Source: Tragulus kanchil (taxonomy: Eukaryota > Chordata > Mammalia > Artiodactyla > Tragulidae). From it: a stretch of 64,000 bases of DNA. The notes beneath the pieces are model-generated. The model had not been told where the DNA came from. It saw only the letters and a program-made list of their open reading frames with translations, and did not search any database. Made by a program: the position numbers and the translations under genes. Positions 22,061 to 33,916 of the stretch are shown in pieces; within the stretch, counting starts at the first letter, position 1; each line of letters starts with the position of its first letter. The stretch is taken from positions 41,326,324 to 41,390,323 of the forward strand of contig JAIOJX010000001.1 in the NCBI GenBank assembly GCA_022376925.1, in the 5' to 3' direction.

Positions 22061-24255
22061 TATTGTCAGGTTCTATCTAGGATGATTGGATAGTGTGTTT
22101 GTGACATTAGGCAAGATAGAGAATAAATAAAGTAGAGCATGTTTTGGAAGTAAGGTGATGAATTTTGTTTTATTTGTTTTTGATTTTAGAAGGCTTGGAA
22201 AATTTAGGAAAGAAGAGAACTCCAATCAACATTTAATAAATATGCCTGAATAGAGTGTCTGTGCAGCAATGGGCCTAGAGACAGCAACTTGATGTTCAGA
22301 GCCTATATGACTTTGATGAAATCATGTGCTTTCATGAGAGTCTGGGGGAGAATGCATAGAAGTGAGGCAGTCAATACGTTGAAGGCAAAGCCACACGTTA
22401 CATTTTTAAGGGATAGATAAAGGAAATAGATCCACAAAGAAGCAGGAGAAATAACTGTCAGGTTTATTGGGAGAACCCAGATATAGTTGTTTCCCAGATG
22501 TTGGTGAAGCATGGTGTGTTAAGAACAAGAAAATTGTCTACTCTCATTAACAGACATAACCAAGCTGTAGCAACATAAACATCCTAAAAATTAGTCTATA
22601 CTGTTCTTTCTATTTTAAAGATGAGGAAACTGATGAAAAAAATATGGGGAATTTACCTAACATAGCACAGAGCCCAAATTTAAACTCAGATTTGAAGGCC
22701 TCCAGAGACTAAGCTTTAATGTCTGATTATAGTTACTGTTCAATAGGTTGAATGGATGCATGAATGAATCGGGACACATAGGTTGAAAGAGCTTCACTTT
22801 TCTCCAGAGATGTATATTGAGTACTTGTTGGGAAGAAAAGGTTCACATGTAACAATTATTTTCTTTATTTGTATGACAGGAAAATTGGCATCTATTAGTG
22901 TTTTGAGCAAATCATGTGTTGCAACTGATTTCTGAAAGGCATGTATTACTCTGTAGTGGTTGTTTACAACATTTACAGAATTACAATGACCTTATGTTTT
23001 GCAGTACTGCTAAACTATGTGAAATATTTTATAGCTTATACTCATCCATCTTTAAAACTTTTCTGTCACTTTATTTCACATCCTGAATAGCTAAGGAATC
23101 AAAGTAAACAAAAAATTTAAAAAAGGTTAGACACATGAGTGGCTTTTATGTTATACTTTAAGCTTTTCTGTGTATCTAAAGTATTTCACAACATTATTTT
23201 TTGAGGGGAAGGCAATTCAAGGATATTGTCAGGTTCTATCTAGGATGATTGGATAGTGTGTTTGTGACATTAGGCAAGATAGAGAATAAATAAAGTAGAG
23301 CATGTTTTGGAAGTAAGGTGATGAATTTTGTTTTATTTGTTTTTGATTTTAGAAGGCTTGGAAAATTTAGGAAAGAAGAGAACTCCAATCAACATTTAAT
23401 AAATATGCCTGAATAGAGTGTCTGTGCAGCAATGGGCCTAGAGACAGCAACTTGATGTTCAGAGCCTATATGACTTTGATGAAATCATGTGCTTTCATGA
23501 GAGTCTGGGGGAGAATGCATAGAAGTGAGGCAGTCAATACGTTGAAGGCAAAGCCACACGTTACATTTTTAAGGGATAGATAAAGGAAATAGATCCACAA
23601 AGAAGCAGGAGAAATAACTGTCAGGTTTATTGGGAGAACCCAGATATAGTTGTTTCCCAGATGTTGGTGAAGCATGGTGTGTTAAGAACAAGAAAATTGT
23701 CTACTCTCATTAACAGACATAACCAAGCTGTAGCAACATAAACATCCTAAAAATTAGTCTATACTGTTCTTTCTATTTTAAAGATGAGGAAACTGATGAA
23801 AAAAATATGGGGAATTTACCTAACATAGCACAGAGCCCAAATTTAAACTCAGATTTGAAGGCCTCCAGAGACTAAGCTTTAATGTCTGATTATAGTTACT
23901 GTTCAATAGGTTGAATGGATGCATGAATGAATCGGGACACATAGGTTGAAAGAGCTTCACTTTTCTCCAGAGATGTATATTGAGTACTTGTTGGGAAGAA
24001 AAGGTTCACATGTAACAATTATTTTCTTTATTTGTATGACAGGAAAATTGGCATCTATTAGTGTTTTGAGCAAATCATGTGTTGCAACTGATTTCTGAAA
24101 GGCATGTATTACTCTGTAGTGGTTGTTTACAACATTTACAGAATTACAATGACCTTATGTTTTGCAGTACTGCTAAACTATGTGAAATATTTTATAGCTT
24201 ATACTCATCCATCTTTAAAACTTTTCTGTCACTTTATTTCACATCCTGAATAGCT
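21966..24255 (+). repeat. Local direct duplication E (1163-bp offset)
   Basis: Copy 1 is 21966-23092 and copy 2 is 23129-24255, separated by 36 bp (23093-23128). The filler 'caaaaaatttaaaaaaggtt' looks like a noisy version of the real left flank 'tgacaaaacgggttgac'. The content is single-copy-looking DNA with a MIR-like piece at 22605-22710; no gene. Confidence 0.95.
22590..22710 (-). mobile_element. MIR-like remnant, antisense
   Basis: 'ttttaaagatgaggaaactg' followed by 'acatagcacagagcccaaat' is the usual reversed MIR core. Repeated at 23753-23873 by duplication E. Confidence 0.55.
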
Positions 24256-24640
24256 CTTGAATCCATTAACTATCATCACCATTGATACCACCTGAGAACA
24301 ACCATTATTTCTTACCTAGACTACTATTATAAGCATTCATTTTCTTGCATCAACCACTGTTTTTTCTCCAATTTCTCCTCCACAGTTCAACAGAATAATA
24401 TTACTGCCTGGAGTGTTCCCCTCCATCACCACCCCTCACCCCACATCCAGTTATCTTCTGTTCATTTTCCTATTTGAGTCCAAATTTTGCCCCCCTCAAG
24501 ATGAAATAGGAAGTAGATATGGGAAAAGATGTTTAGCCTCGTTTATAATAAAACTCCAAAAAAAAAAAAAGATAGCCCTCTAGATTCACCAGATCTATTT
24601 TATGCCTTCATAGCATCTAGGACTTCTCTTTTTCATTTTG
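24256..24640. other. Unassigned stretch
   Basis: No gene. C/T-rich from 24360 to 24450, with an A12 run at about 24558. Confidence 0.5.
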
Positions 24641-24735
24641 AGATAACTGTTGATCCATACACAGTTGTAAGAAATAATATGAGAGTTCCTGGGTACCTTT
24701 TACTAAAGTTTCTCCCAATCACAACATTTTGCAAA
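24640..24735 (+). mobile_element. Old L1 3'-UTR-like fragment
   Basis: 'acagttgtaagaaataatat' and 'tttctcccaatcacaacatt' recall an L1M 3' UTR block. It is interrupted on its right by the mariner MITE. Confidence 0.5.
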
Positions 24736-24736
24736 A

Positions 24737-24812
24737 GAACAGCTGAAAAGTTTGTTTGAATTTTTGTATAATGGGAGGGAAAAACCTGAATGAAGTTTTT
24801 GACCAACCCAAC
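24737..24812. mobile_element. Mariner-type MITE (near-palindromic)
   Basis: About 76 bp, almost a perfect inverted repeat: the left arm 'aaaagtttgtttgaattttt' pairs with the right arm 'aaaaacctgaatgaagtttt'. This is the architecture of short mariner derivatives known in mammals. Its end 'gaccaaccca' is the usual terminal block of that group. Confidence 0.7.
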
Positions 24813-26210
24813 TCATCTCCTTTGGAACACATAGCATTTGAGCTATGTTCATCTATGTCAAGTAGTTTAAATGGAGTCATAGCAGCCAATGGAAAGTTCT
24901 GTATTTGTGGTTTCGAAACCTCCGGTATAGGACTGTGTTTTAGTGTTTCAAATCAAGATTGCTACATAAGGAATTTGTTTGGCAGTGTTCATAAAAATTC
25001 TTTTATTCAATATACTTTTAAAAATTTTTACTGAAGATACAATAGCAATAAATAAAAAAGAGTAAAAATGAACCTCTGCCCTCTGGAGGTTCCATTCTAG
25101 TCTATGGAACTAAACAATCTTCAAAAAATAAATGATATTTAATATTAAAATAATATTTTATATTACTCATCTGGTAAACTAATAGTATTTTTATATATTA
25201 GGCAGAATTTACTAAAATTTATTTTGCCAGGTTTTTTTTATGTGGCCATTATAAGATCTAAAATTATATAAGTTGCTCATATATATTTCTACTGGAGAGT
25301 ACTAGAACCCATCATATAGGCCCTGGTATATGATTTTAAGGCTTTGTTCTTTACTTTGAGGTGGGGAACTATTGGAAAATGTTGATCAAAGTTTAACTTA
25401 TCTATTTTCCACTTAAAAGATTACCCAGTCTGTTCTGTTTTGAATGAAATTGTAAAGGCAAGAATGGAAGCAGAGAGACCAGATTTGAGGCTTTTACACT
25501 AACTCATATGAGAAACGATGGTAGCTTGAGTCAGTTTGCCAGTGGTGGGTATGATGGGAAGTGATCAGACACTGAATTTATTTTGAAGATAGAATCAATA
25601 TGATTTCATGACAAATTGGATGATGTGGTATAGAAGAAAAAGAAAATACCAAAAATGACTCCAAAGTTTTTGACTTGAGTTATCATTAATGGACACAGAA
25701 AAACTGTACTTGGAATACATTTGGAGAAGGAGATCAAGAGTTTAGATTTGAACATATTAAGTTTGAGATGCTTAGTAAACATCAGCATGAAGATATTGAG
25801 AAGGCAAATGGACGTAAATATCTGACTTTGAGGAAAAAGATCTAGATTGAAGGTAACTTTTTATCTTAAAGATTTTTGAAGCTGGATATGATGACCAAAA
25901 AGTTAGTAAAAGAGAGATGTAAGAAATGAACCTTGGAGTCCTCTAACTTTATGACATTAGAGAGAAAACAAAGCCTGCAGAGAGAATTTTCCTTCTTCCA
26001 ATGCATTTCCATGTTAAAAAAATTGTTTTTGTTATTCATTTGAACTACTTTATGTGAAGTTATTAGACATTCCCTTTGCAATGATGAAAGCAGGAGTCCT
26101 GCTTTCCTTTAACATGTCAGGTTTTCAAAGTCCCCCAGCCCTTAGTCATATACTTTCCTATTCTAAAATGACCAGTGACTAATCAGAAAATCTGACAAAG
26201 TAATGTTAAG
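24813..26210. other. Old repeats without clear assignment
   Basis: No gene. Positions 25430-25790 ('ggaagcagagagaccagatt', 'tgactccaaagtttttgact', 'aacatattaagtttgagatg') look like a widespread old mammalian repeat that I cannot name. Part of what may be the same family appears at 5240-5340 and 7843-7980. Confidence 0.4.
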
Positions 26211-27005
26211 TGAATGATAATGATTTATTGGTTATGATATCCAGATAGCACATTGACCTTTTAAAGGGGAACTTCAAATGTTCTAACTCAAGCATTTGGT
26301 TATGGAAGACTATTATAGGCTTATGAAGTAGATCATTTTGTGCCCTGGGTCAACCATGTGACGTAGATGACTAATAACAGCATAATGAAATGAAAAGAGC
26401 ACTGCACCAGGGAGTCAGGAGCCCCAAGTTCTATTCCTAGCCTTACCATTCATCAGCAGTCTCCATAGCTCCCCAAAGCTGGTCGAAATAGAGTGATTAG
26501 CAGCTTCTGGTAAAGCTATTACTGGTTAAAAGTAAGGGTATACTATAGAGGGCTTTCTACTAACCAAATATACATAATTTTAATAACTATTCTTATTACT
26601 GAGATTATTTCCTAATTGTAGTATTAAAATAGATGACAGTAGATGGGCATAGATGCAGTAGATATGATAATAGATGCCATTTTAAAGATTCTTACTTAGC
26701 ACATACATACACACACACACCAGTGGCAACCCCTATTTATGATTTATCTATAAATCCATTTACATACACATGTTTCTCCTCCATGAAGTCTGAAAGTCTA
26801 AAAAACACTAATATTAGATAGGTCACTTCCACTCTCTGCTTACCAGAGGGCTGTTTTGTATACATAACTACATAGGAAGGGTACATATATATAAATGCAA
26901 GAAAATAAAACACACTGGCCTCGATAGAAGCAATCTTCAGAGTAAAGAAAGAGAGAAGTTAATGGGGATTGGACTTCAGCTGTAACTATGAAAGTGAAGC
27001 AAAAG

Positions 27006-27124
27006 TGTTTTTGCTCAGGTGTGTCCAACTCTTTGCGATCCTATGGACTGTAGCCCGCCAGACTCCTCTGTCCAAGGAATTCTCCAAGCAAGACTGGAGA
27101 GGAGGTTGACATGCCCTCCTTCTT
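27006..27124 (+). mobile_element. BovA fragment abutting the LTR
   Basis: 'ggtgtgtccaactctttgcg' through 'gttgacatgccctccttctt'. It is directly joined to LTR sequence on its right with no intervening host DNA, so the upstream U3 part of the LTR is missing. Repeated at 28109-28227. Confidence 0.85.
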
Positions 27125-27302
27125 CCCAATTTCTGTTTTTCTTCATAGAAGACTTCGCCTTCCTTTACCATGCGGGGGAGCTTGCACATGGTTTGCCATG
27201 GTTTCAGACCCCCAACTGCAATTCTCTGCTGATCCCAAATAAGTCTGTCTTTGCTGGAGAAATAATTGTCAGTCTTTTTGCTTTAGGTTAATGTTTTGGT
27301 GG
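27125..27302 (+). mobile_element. 5' LTR remnant of the provirus, artefactual first copy
   Basis: Identical to 28228-28405 through duplication F. The genuine copy is the right one, which continues into proviral leader sequence. Confidence 0.8.
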
Positions 27303-28227
27303 TCTGCAAAAGTTGAATGATAATGATTTATTGGTTATGATATCCAGATAGCACATTGACCTTTTAAAGGGGAACTTCAAATGTTCTAACTCAAGCATTT
27401 GGTTATGGAAGACTATTATAGGCTTATGAAGTAGATCATTTTGTGCCCTGGGTCAACCATGTGACGTAGATGACTAATAACAGCATAATGAAATGAAAAG
27501 AGCACTGCACCAGGGAGTCAGGAGCCCCAAGTTCTATTCCTAGCCTTACCATTCATCAGCAGTCTCCATAGCTCCCCAAAGCTGGTCGAAATAGAGTGAT
27601 TAGCAGCTTCTGGTAAAGCTATTACTGGTTAAAAGTAAGGGTATACTATAGAGGGCTTTCTACTAACCAAATATACATAATTTTAATAACTATTCTTATT
27701 ACTGAGATTATTTCCTAATTGTAGTATTAAAATAGATGACAGTAGATGGGCATAGATGCAGTAGATATGATAATAGATGCCATTTTAAAGATTCTTACTT
27801 AGCACATACATACACACACACACCAGTGGCAACCCCTATTTATGATTTATCTATAAATCCATTTACATACACATGTTTCTCCTCCATGAAGTCTGAAAGT
27901 CTAAAAAACACTAATATTAGATAGGTCACTTCCACTCTCTGCTTACCAGAGGGCTGTTTTGTATACATAACTACATAGGAAGGGTACATATATATAAATG
28001 CAAGAAAATAAAACACACTGGCCTCGATAGAAGCAATCTTCAGAGTAAAGAAAGAGAGAAGTTAATGGGGATTGGACTTCAGCTGTAACTATGAAAGTGA
28101 AGCAAAAGTGTTTTTGCTCAGGTGTGTCCAACTCTTTGCGATCCTATGGACTGTAGCCCGCCAGACTCCTCTGTCCAAGGAATTCTCCAAGCAAGACTGG
28201 AGAGGAGGTTGACATGCCCTCCTTCTT

Positions 28228-28405
28228 CCCAATTTCTGTTTTTCTTCATAGAAGACTTCGCCTTCCTTTACCATGCGGGGGAGCTTGCACATGGTTTGCC
28301 ATGGTTTCAGACCCCCAACTGCAATTCTCTGCTGATCCCAAATAAGTCTGTCTTTGCTGGAGAAATAATTGTCAGTCTTTTTGCTTTAGGTTAATGTTTT
28401 GGTGG
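28228..28405 (+). mobile_element. 5' LTR remnant (R/U5 part) of a class I provirus
   Basis: Aligns by eye with 39235-39420: 'ttgccatggtttcagaccc', 'ttgcaattctctgctgatcc', 'ctggagaaataattgtcag' each have a close match in the 3' LTR. The left part (U3) is replaced by a BovA fragment. The right end is followed by a proviral leader. The two LTRs differ at many positions, so the integration is old. Confidence 0.75.
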
Positions 28406-28409
28406 TCTG

Positions 28410-29385
28410 TGTGAGAACCAGCGAAGATTCAGTATGGCTCGGGGGCTGGTGAGCAAACAGGTTCAGTATCCACAACTGGGACCACTGAGTTCACGGCTTG
28501 TCTCGCCAAACCCAGAAACTGAAGGTATGTTTTTCTCTTGGATCCAATCCTCTGCCCTTTGTGTTTGAAGCTCTCCAGGCATTATTTGTATCTACTTGAT
28601 GGTTTCTCCCTTTCTGGTTATAGCCTACTTCTGGATGCAAGTATGTGTTAGGCACTTCAGTTTGATTTTCAGATCAGACTGTTTCAATAGAAACCAGCTG
28701 AGAATCCTTAAGCCCACTCTTTTGGGTATGAGGGCTATTTCACTGAAGCTCTGCCAGTTTGGCTATTGCCCATTCCTTTGGAATAGGAATTGTTCTATGT
28801 GAACTGACTGAGAAGCCTTCAGTCTGACTCCTTCAAGACCAAGTGGTTCCCTTAGAGCTAGCTGGTATTAAACCTGCAGGTTGTTTGAACTGTTTGGGTT
28901 ACATGCTGTTTGAATTGAGCTGTTTGAAAACTGTTCTTTCACTCTAGAGAAAAACCTCTGAGAAATGGGATTCCAGTTATCTAGGTATTTTTACAGTGCC
29001 CACTTATAGAGGCTCTGCGCAATTTTATGTTTAAAAACACAGGTATTTCTTCATGCATGTTTCTAACTAAGTGAACAAAGCTGACCAAAGGTAATTTAGA
29101 ATATCAATGACCATTATGGAGAGCTTTAGAAATCTCCAAATTTAATTTTCTTAAAATGGAATTGGACTACAATCACTCAAACTTTTCCAGAACTGAATGG
29201 TATGCCAATTTCAATTGGTAATTTGGGGTTTCCAAATGTAATTAGAAGCCTAAAATTGCCTCTGCAAACAAACAAACAAAAAAAGAGTTTAAGATTAACT
29301 GAAGCATTAAAAGGTTGCAGAAAGATAAAATGGCTCCTGAAGCCTCACACTACACTTCTCTGGCTTCTTTGTCTCGGGCTCCATC
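28410..29385 (+). mobile_element. Proviral leader region
   Basis: Sequence between the 5' LTR remnant and recognisable gag. No intact frame of note. I could not identify a primer-binding site with confidence, so the tRNA primer remains unknown. An (AAAC)n tract lies at about 29267-29280. Confidence 0.5.
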
Positions 29386-30525
29386 TTGTTTTCCCCTTTG
29401 GTTCCTATTGGTCAGACTCCACCAATTGTTCAATCTTCCTTTCCTTCCGTGCTGCTTTCACCTCCTCTATACCTTCACTTCTCGCATGCTAGTTATTTCC
29501 CCAAACTTCTTTTTCTCTCTGATACATCACCCCAATTCCTCTTCCATCCTTTGAACTTGTCACAACCTGTTCACTTAAAATTAAATCTTCTGAGGACCTT
29601 GAGACTAAACCCTTCATTTTTTATATTCCCTGGACTAAATCTGAGCTGCCAGCCATTGTCAAAGGTTTCCCCACTGAAGATCCTCACTGATTTGCTGAAG
29701 AATTTAATACAGTCATTCAAACTTATAAGCCTGGTTTCTCTGACTTACATCAGCTAGTCCATATGCTTGTCTGTGAAGGCCAGGCCTGGCATTCAACGAA
29801 AACTGCTAACTGGGAAAATCCTCACAGGTTTCTAGAATTACAACCAGGAGACCATCCTGCTCACTTATTACATGATCAGGCTCATGCAATTGCTAGGCAA
29901 CTTCCCAGCAATTCCTAAGGCTTTTTCCAAACCCTATTGATTGGAACAAAATTTGGGCTTACATATGAAAATCTGATGAATGTGTTTATGATTATTACAA
30001 TCAATTTCAGATTGTTTATAAAAAATGTTCTGGTCTTCCTTCAGATGTTGATACCACTGCAGCAGCTTTTAGCTATGTTTACTGATGGAATGAACTGGAT
30101 CATTCTAGTAAAAGGATCAGATTGAAATGAGAAACTATGTTCACTTCAGATTTAATCTGGCAAACCAGCCTTCTCCCACTCTTGATGAGTCACCCAAAAG
30201 AAAGACTACCAAAATTTTTAATTTTCAACTCCAGCAGTTGAAGGCCTCTCTAAATGAAACAAAACCTCTCCTAGTTACTGCTATTATTGAAAAACCAGGA
30301 CATTGGAAAAGAGATGGTTACAAATTTAAACACTTCAGGTGCCTTCAACCTTTCCAGCATCCTCCCAGGTCTCAATGACAGGCTTCCAAGGAACTACATG
30401 GGCTTTTCCCAATCCTCCTTCTTAACTGGCTTGGAAAAACATGTCACCATATTAGGAATGAATCTCTTTCAGACCCAAATGACACATGAGATACACTGTC
30501 AGTGTTCAAACTGACTAGAATAAAG
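29386..30525 (+). pseudogene. Endogenous retrovirus gag remnant (class I)
   Basis: Gag is structural and would form matrix, capsid and nucleocapsid. The capsid homology lies at about 29615-29920, where one frame gives 'QTYKPGFSDLHQLV' and 'ENPHRFLELQPGDHPAHLL', typical of gammaretrovirus-like capsids, but with an internal stop before it and another just after. A nucleocapsid zinc knuckle survives as 'KPGHWKRDGYKF' near 30294-30330: the region before it is frameshifted and the last cysteine position is a glycine, so it cannot bind zinc normally. Non-functional. The segment from 29440 is repeated at 30527-31612 by duplication G. Confidence 0.8.
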
Positions 30526-31612
30526 ATTTCCTTCCGTGCTGCTTTCACCTCCTCTATACCTTCACTTCTCGCATGCTAGTTATTTCCCCAAACTTCTTTT
30601 TCTCTCTGATACATCACCCCAATTCCTCTTCCATCCTTTGAACTTGTCACAACCTGTTCACTTAAAATTAAATCTTCTGAGGACCTTGAGACTAAACCCT
30701 TCATTTTTTATATTCCCTGGACTAAATCTGAGCTGCCAGCCATTGTCAAAGGTTTCCCCACTGAAGATCCTCACTGATTTGCTGAAGAATTTAATACAGT
30801 CATTCAAACTTATAAGCCTGGTTTCTCTGACTTACATCAGCTAGTCCATATGCTTGTCTGTGAAGGCCAGGCCTGGCATTCAACGAAAACTGCTAACTGG
30901 GAAAATCCTCACAGGTTTCTAGAATTACAACCAGGAGACCATCCTGCTCACTTATTACATGATCAGGCTCATGCAATTGCTAGGCAACTTCCCAGCAATT
31001 CCTAAGGCTTTTTCCAAACCCTATTGATTGGAACAAAATTTGGGCTTACATATGAAAATCTGATGAATGTGTTTATGATTATTACAATCAATTTCAGATT
31101 GTTTATAAAAAATGTTCTGGTCTTCCTTCAGATGTTGATACCACTGCAGCAGCTTTTAGCTATGTTTACTGATGGAATGAACTGGATCATTCTAGTAAAA
31201 GGATCAGATTGAAATGAGAAACTATGTTCACTTCAGATTTAATCTGGCAAACCAGCCTTCTCCCACTCTTGATGAGTCACCCAAAAGAAAGACTACCAAA
31301 ATTTTTAATTTTCAACTCCAGCAGTTGAAGGCCTCTCTAAATGAAACAAAACCTCTCCTAGTTACTGCTATTATTGAAAAACCAGGACATTGGAAAAGAG
31401 ATGGTTACAAATTTAAACACTTCAGGTGCCTTCAACCTTTCCAGCATCCTCCCAGGTCTCAATGACAGGCTTCCAAGGAACTACATGGGCTTTTCCCAAT
31501 CCTCCTTCTTAACTGGCTTGGAAAAACATGTCACCATATTAGGAATGAATCTCTTTCAGACCCAAATGACACATGAGATACACTGTCAGTGTTCAAACTG
31601 ACTAGAATAAAG
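29440..31612 (+). repeat. Local direct duplication G (1087-bp offset)
   Basis: Copy 1 is 29440-30525 and copy 2 is 30527-31612, with a single base between. It repeats most of gag. No sequence difference was noticed between copies. Confidence 0.95.
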
Positions 31613-33697
31613 CAGCTCCAGTCTTGGAGTACTAAGACAGTTCAAATAGTGAAGATCTCTAATGGACCTCCAGAGATTCCTGCCTTTGAACCTATTCTCT
31701 TTTGTTCAAGGGTATCCTCATTGAGGATAGCCACCTGTTTCTCCTTAGTTCTTCCACCCCTACACATGTATTAGGCCAAGATTTCTCAGAGAAGTACCAC
31801 ATTGAAGTGTCTTTCTCCCAAAAGGGGAAAATAATTATAGATTGAGAGTAGTCATCAAAGTAACCAGCCAGGGTGAAATAAGTGACCCTTTGACATCTTC
31901 CATTGGTTCTGTTTCTGATGGTACTAGGACTGATTATGGAACCACTAATCATTTATCCCTATCGACTTAGGTGTTACTTCCCTTAATAAAATCTCCAACT
32001 GATGTTGTTGGCAAAATTCACAGTGTACCTCCCATCAAGATTGCAATAAGACACTTCAAACTCACTTCCCAGAATTAATACCCTATAAGTAAAGAAGTCC
32101 TTCAAATCATAAAGCCCACAGAAGAAGATTACAGGCTCAAGACATTGTTATTCTTCATACAAGCCTCTCTGATACCCCTATTTGACTGGTGAAAAAACTT
32201 AAGGGCTGATGGTGGAGGTTTGTCCAGGATCTCCAAACAAATAAACACTGTTGCTATCCTTCAACATTCTGTTGTTTTTAACCCTCACAGGTTTCTAAGT
32301 TCCATTCCCACCAGAAGTAAATTCTTTACTGTAATTAATTTATGTAGATATTTATTCTTTAGTATTCCAGTTGGTGAAGCTGGCCAATACCATTTGGCCT
32401 TTACTTGGGAAGAAAAAAATAATCTACCTGGACATTAATAATAATGCTTCAGGGTTTTACTGAGGGTGCTTTTTACTTCTCACAAATCCTGAAGGCTCAC
32501 ATGGATGACATAAAGTTCCTTAGAGGTTCTGCTTTGTTTCAATATGCAGATGTTTTACTTGTTTGCTCTCCTTCTCAAGCCTTCTCACAGGAAGACAGGA
32601 TCACTTGCTAAAGCTTTTAGCCTTCTAAGAGACACATGAGATACACTGTCAGTGTTCAAACTGACTAGAATAAAGCAGCTCCAGTCTTGGAGTACTAAGA
32701 CAGTTCAAATAGTGAAGATCTCTAATGGACCTCCAGAGATTCCTGCCTTTGAACCTATTCTCTTTTGTTCAAGGGTATCCTCATTGAGGATAGCCACCTG
32801 TTTCTCCTTAGTTCTTCCACCCCTACACATGTATTAGGCCAAGATTTCTCAGAGAAGTACCACATTGAAGTGTCTTTCTCCCAAAAGGGGAAAATAATTA
32901 TAGATTGAGAGTAGTCATCAAAGTAACCAGCCAGGGTGAAATAAGTGACCCTTTGACATCTTCCATTGGTTCTGTTTCTGATGGTACTAGGACTGATTAT
33001 GGAACCACTAATCATTTATCCCTATCGACTTAGGTGTTACTTCCCTTAATAAAATCTCCAACTGATGTTGTTGGCAAAATTCACAGTGTACCTCCCATCA
33101 AGATTGCAATAAGACACTTCAAACTCACTTCCCAGAATTAATACCCTATAAGTAAAGAAGTCCTTCAAATCATAAAGCCCACAGAAGAAGATTACAGGCT
33201 CAAGACATTGTTATTCTTCATACAAGCCTCTCTGATACCCCTATTTGACTGGTGAAAAAACTTAAGGGCTGATGGTGGAGGTTTGTCCAGGATCTCCAAA
33301 CAAATAAACACTGTTGCTATCCTTCAACATTCTGTTGTTTTTAACCCTCACAGGTTTCTAAGTTCCATTCCCACCAGAAGTAAATTCTTTACTGTAATTA
33401 ATTTATGTAGATATTTATTCTTTAGTATTCCAGTTGGTGAAGCTGGCCAATACCATTTGGCCTTTACTTGGGAAGAAAAAAATAATCTACCTGGACATTA
33501 ATAATAATGCTTCAGGGTTTTACTGAGGGTGCTTTTTACTTCTCACAAATCCTGAAGGCTCACATGGATGACATAAAGTTCCTTAGAGGTTCTGCTTTGT
33601 TTCAATATGCAGATGTTTTACTTGTTTGCTCTCCTTCTCAAGCCTTCTCACAGGAAGACAGGATCACTTGCTAAAGCTTTTAGCCTTCTAAGAGACA
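31568..33697 (+). repeat. Local direct duplication H (1063-bp offset)
   Basis: Copy 1 is 31568-32634 and copy 2 is 32631-33697; they share the 4 bp 'gaca' at the join. It repeats protease and part of the reverse transcriptase. The 45 bp beginning at 31568 are present three times (30481, 31568 and 32631) because duplication G ends in the same place. Confidence 0.95.
31612..31930 (+). pseudogene. Endogenous retrovirus protease remnant
   Basis: The frame at 31620-31700 reads 'STKTVQIVKISNGPPEIPAF', the part of class I proteases that follows the active site, and 31770-31830 reads as the end of the domain ('EKYHIEVSFSQKGK'). The aspartate active-site segment expected upstream is not recognisable. 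Stops at the end of the domain. Repeated at 32675-32993 by duplication H. Confidence 0.7.
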
Positions 33698-33916
33698 TAA
33701 GGTCATAAAAGAAAAATGGCAGTGTGTCTAAATTCAGGTTTGATATTTAGGGCATGTGATATCAGAACAAGGACCACAACTAGACCCAGACAGACTTCAT
33801 TATGTTCCAAGTTTTCCAAAACACAATACTAAGAGCCAACACTGAGGTTTTCTCAGACTAGATGGTTGTTGAAATTGGATTCCAGATTTCCCTTTATGGC
33901 CAAACCTCTGTAAATT
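32150..33916 (+). pseudogene. Endogenous retrovirus reverse transcriptase remnant
   Basis: Remains of the pol polymerase, which would copy RNA into DNA. Visible pieces are 'RFVQDLQTNK' (about 32213) and the catalytic region 'LFQYADVLLVCSPSQ' (about 32530-32576), in which the second aspartate of the usual YxDD motif is replaced by valine. Beyond it, 'YLGHVISEQGPQLDPDRLHY' lies at about 33748-33808. Many stops and frameshifts. Duplications H and I make the catalytic region appear three times (32.5, 33.6 and 34.7 kb). It cannot be active. Confidence 0.82.

Larger units (their letters stand above)
26211..28409 (+). repeat. Local direct duplication F (1103-bp offset)
   Basis: Copy 1 is 26211-27306 and copy 2 is 27314-28409, with 7 bp between. 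It duplicates a (CA)n tract, a BovA fragment and the LTR remnant at the left edge of the provirus. Without collapsing it the provirus appears to have two 5' LTRs. Confidence 0.95.

Noticed and set aside
26690..26720. Short (CA)n tract as a regulatory element
   Set aside because: Simple microsatellite of common type with no associated signal.
28228..28409. Proviral primer-binding site
   Set aside because: I could not match the sequence following the LTR remnant to a tRNA 3' end with confidence, so none is annotated.
29386..30844. 123- and 102-codon frames rich in Leu, Ser and Pro
   Set aside because: They are in the wrong frame relative to the capsid homology, which is recognisable in another frame.
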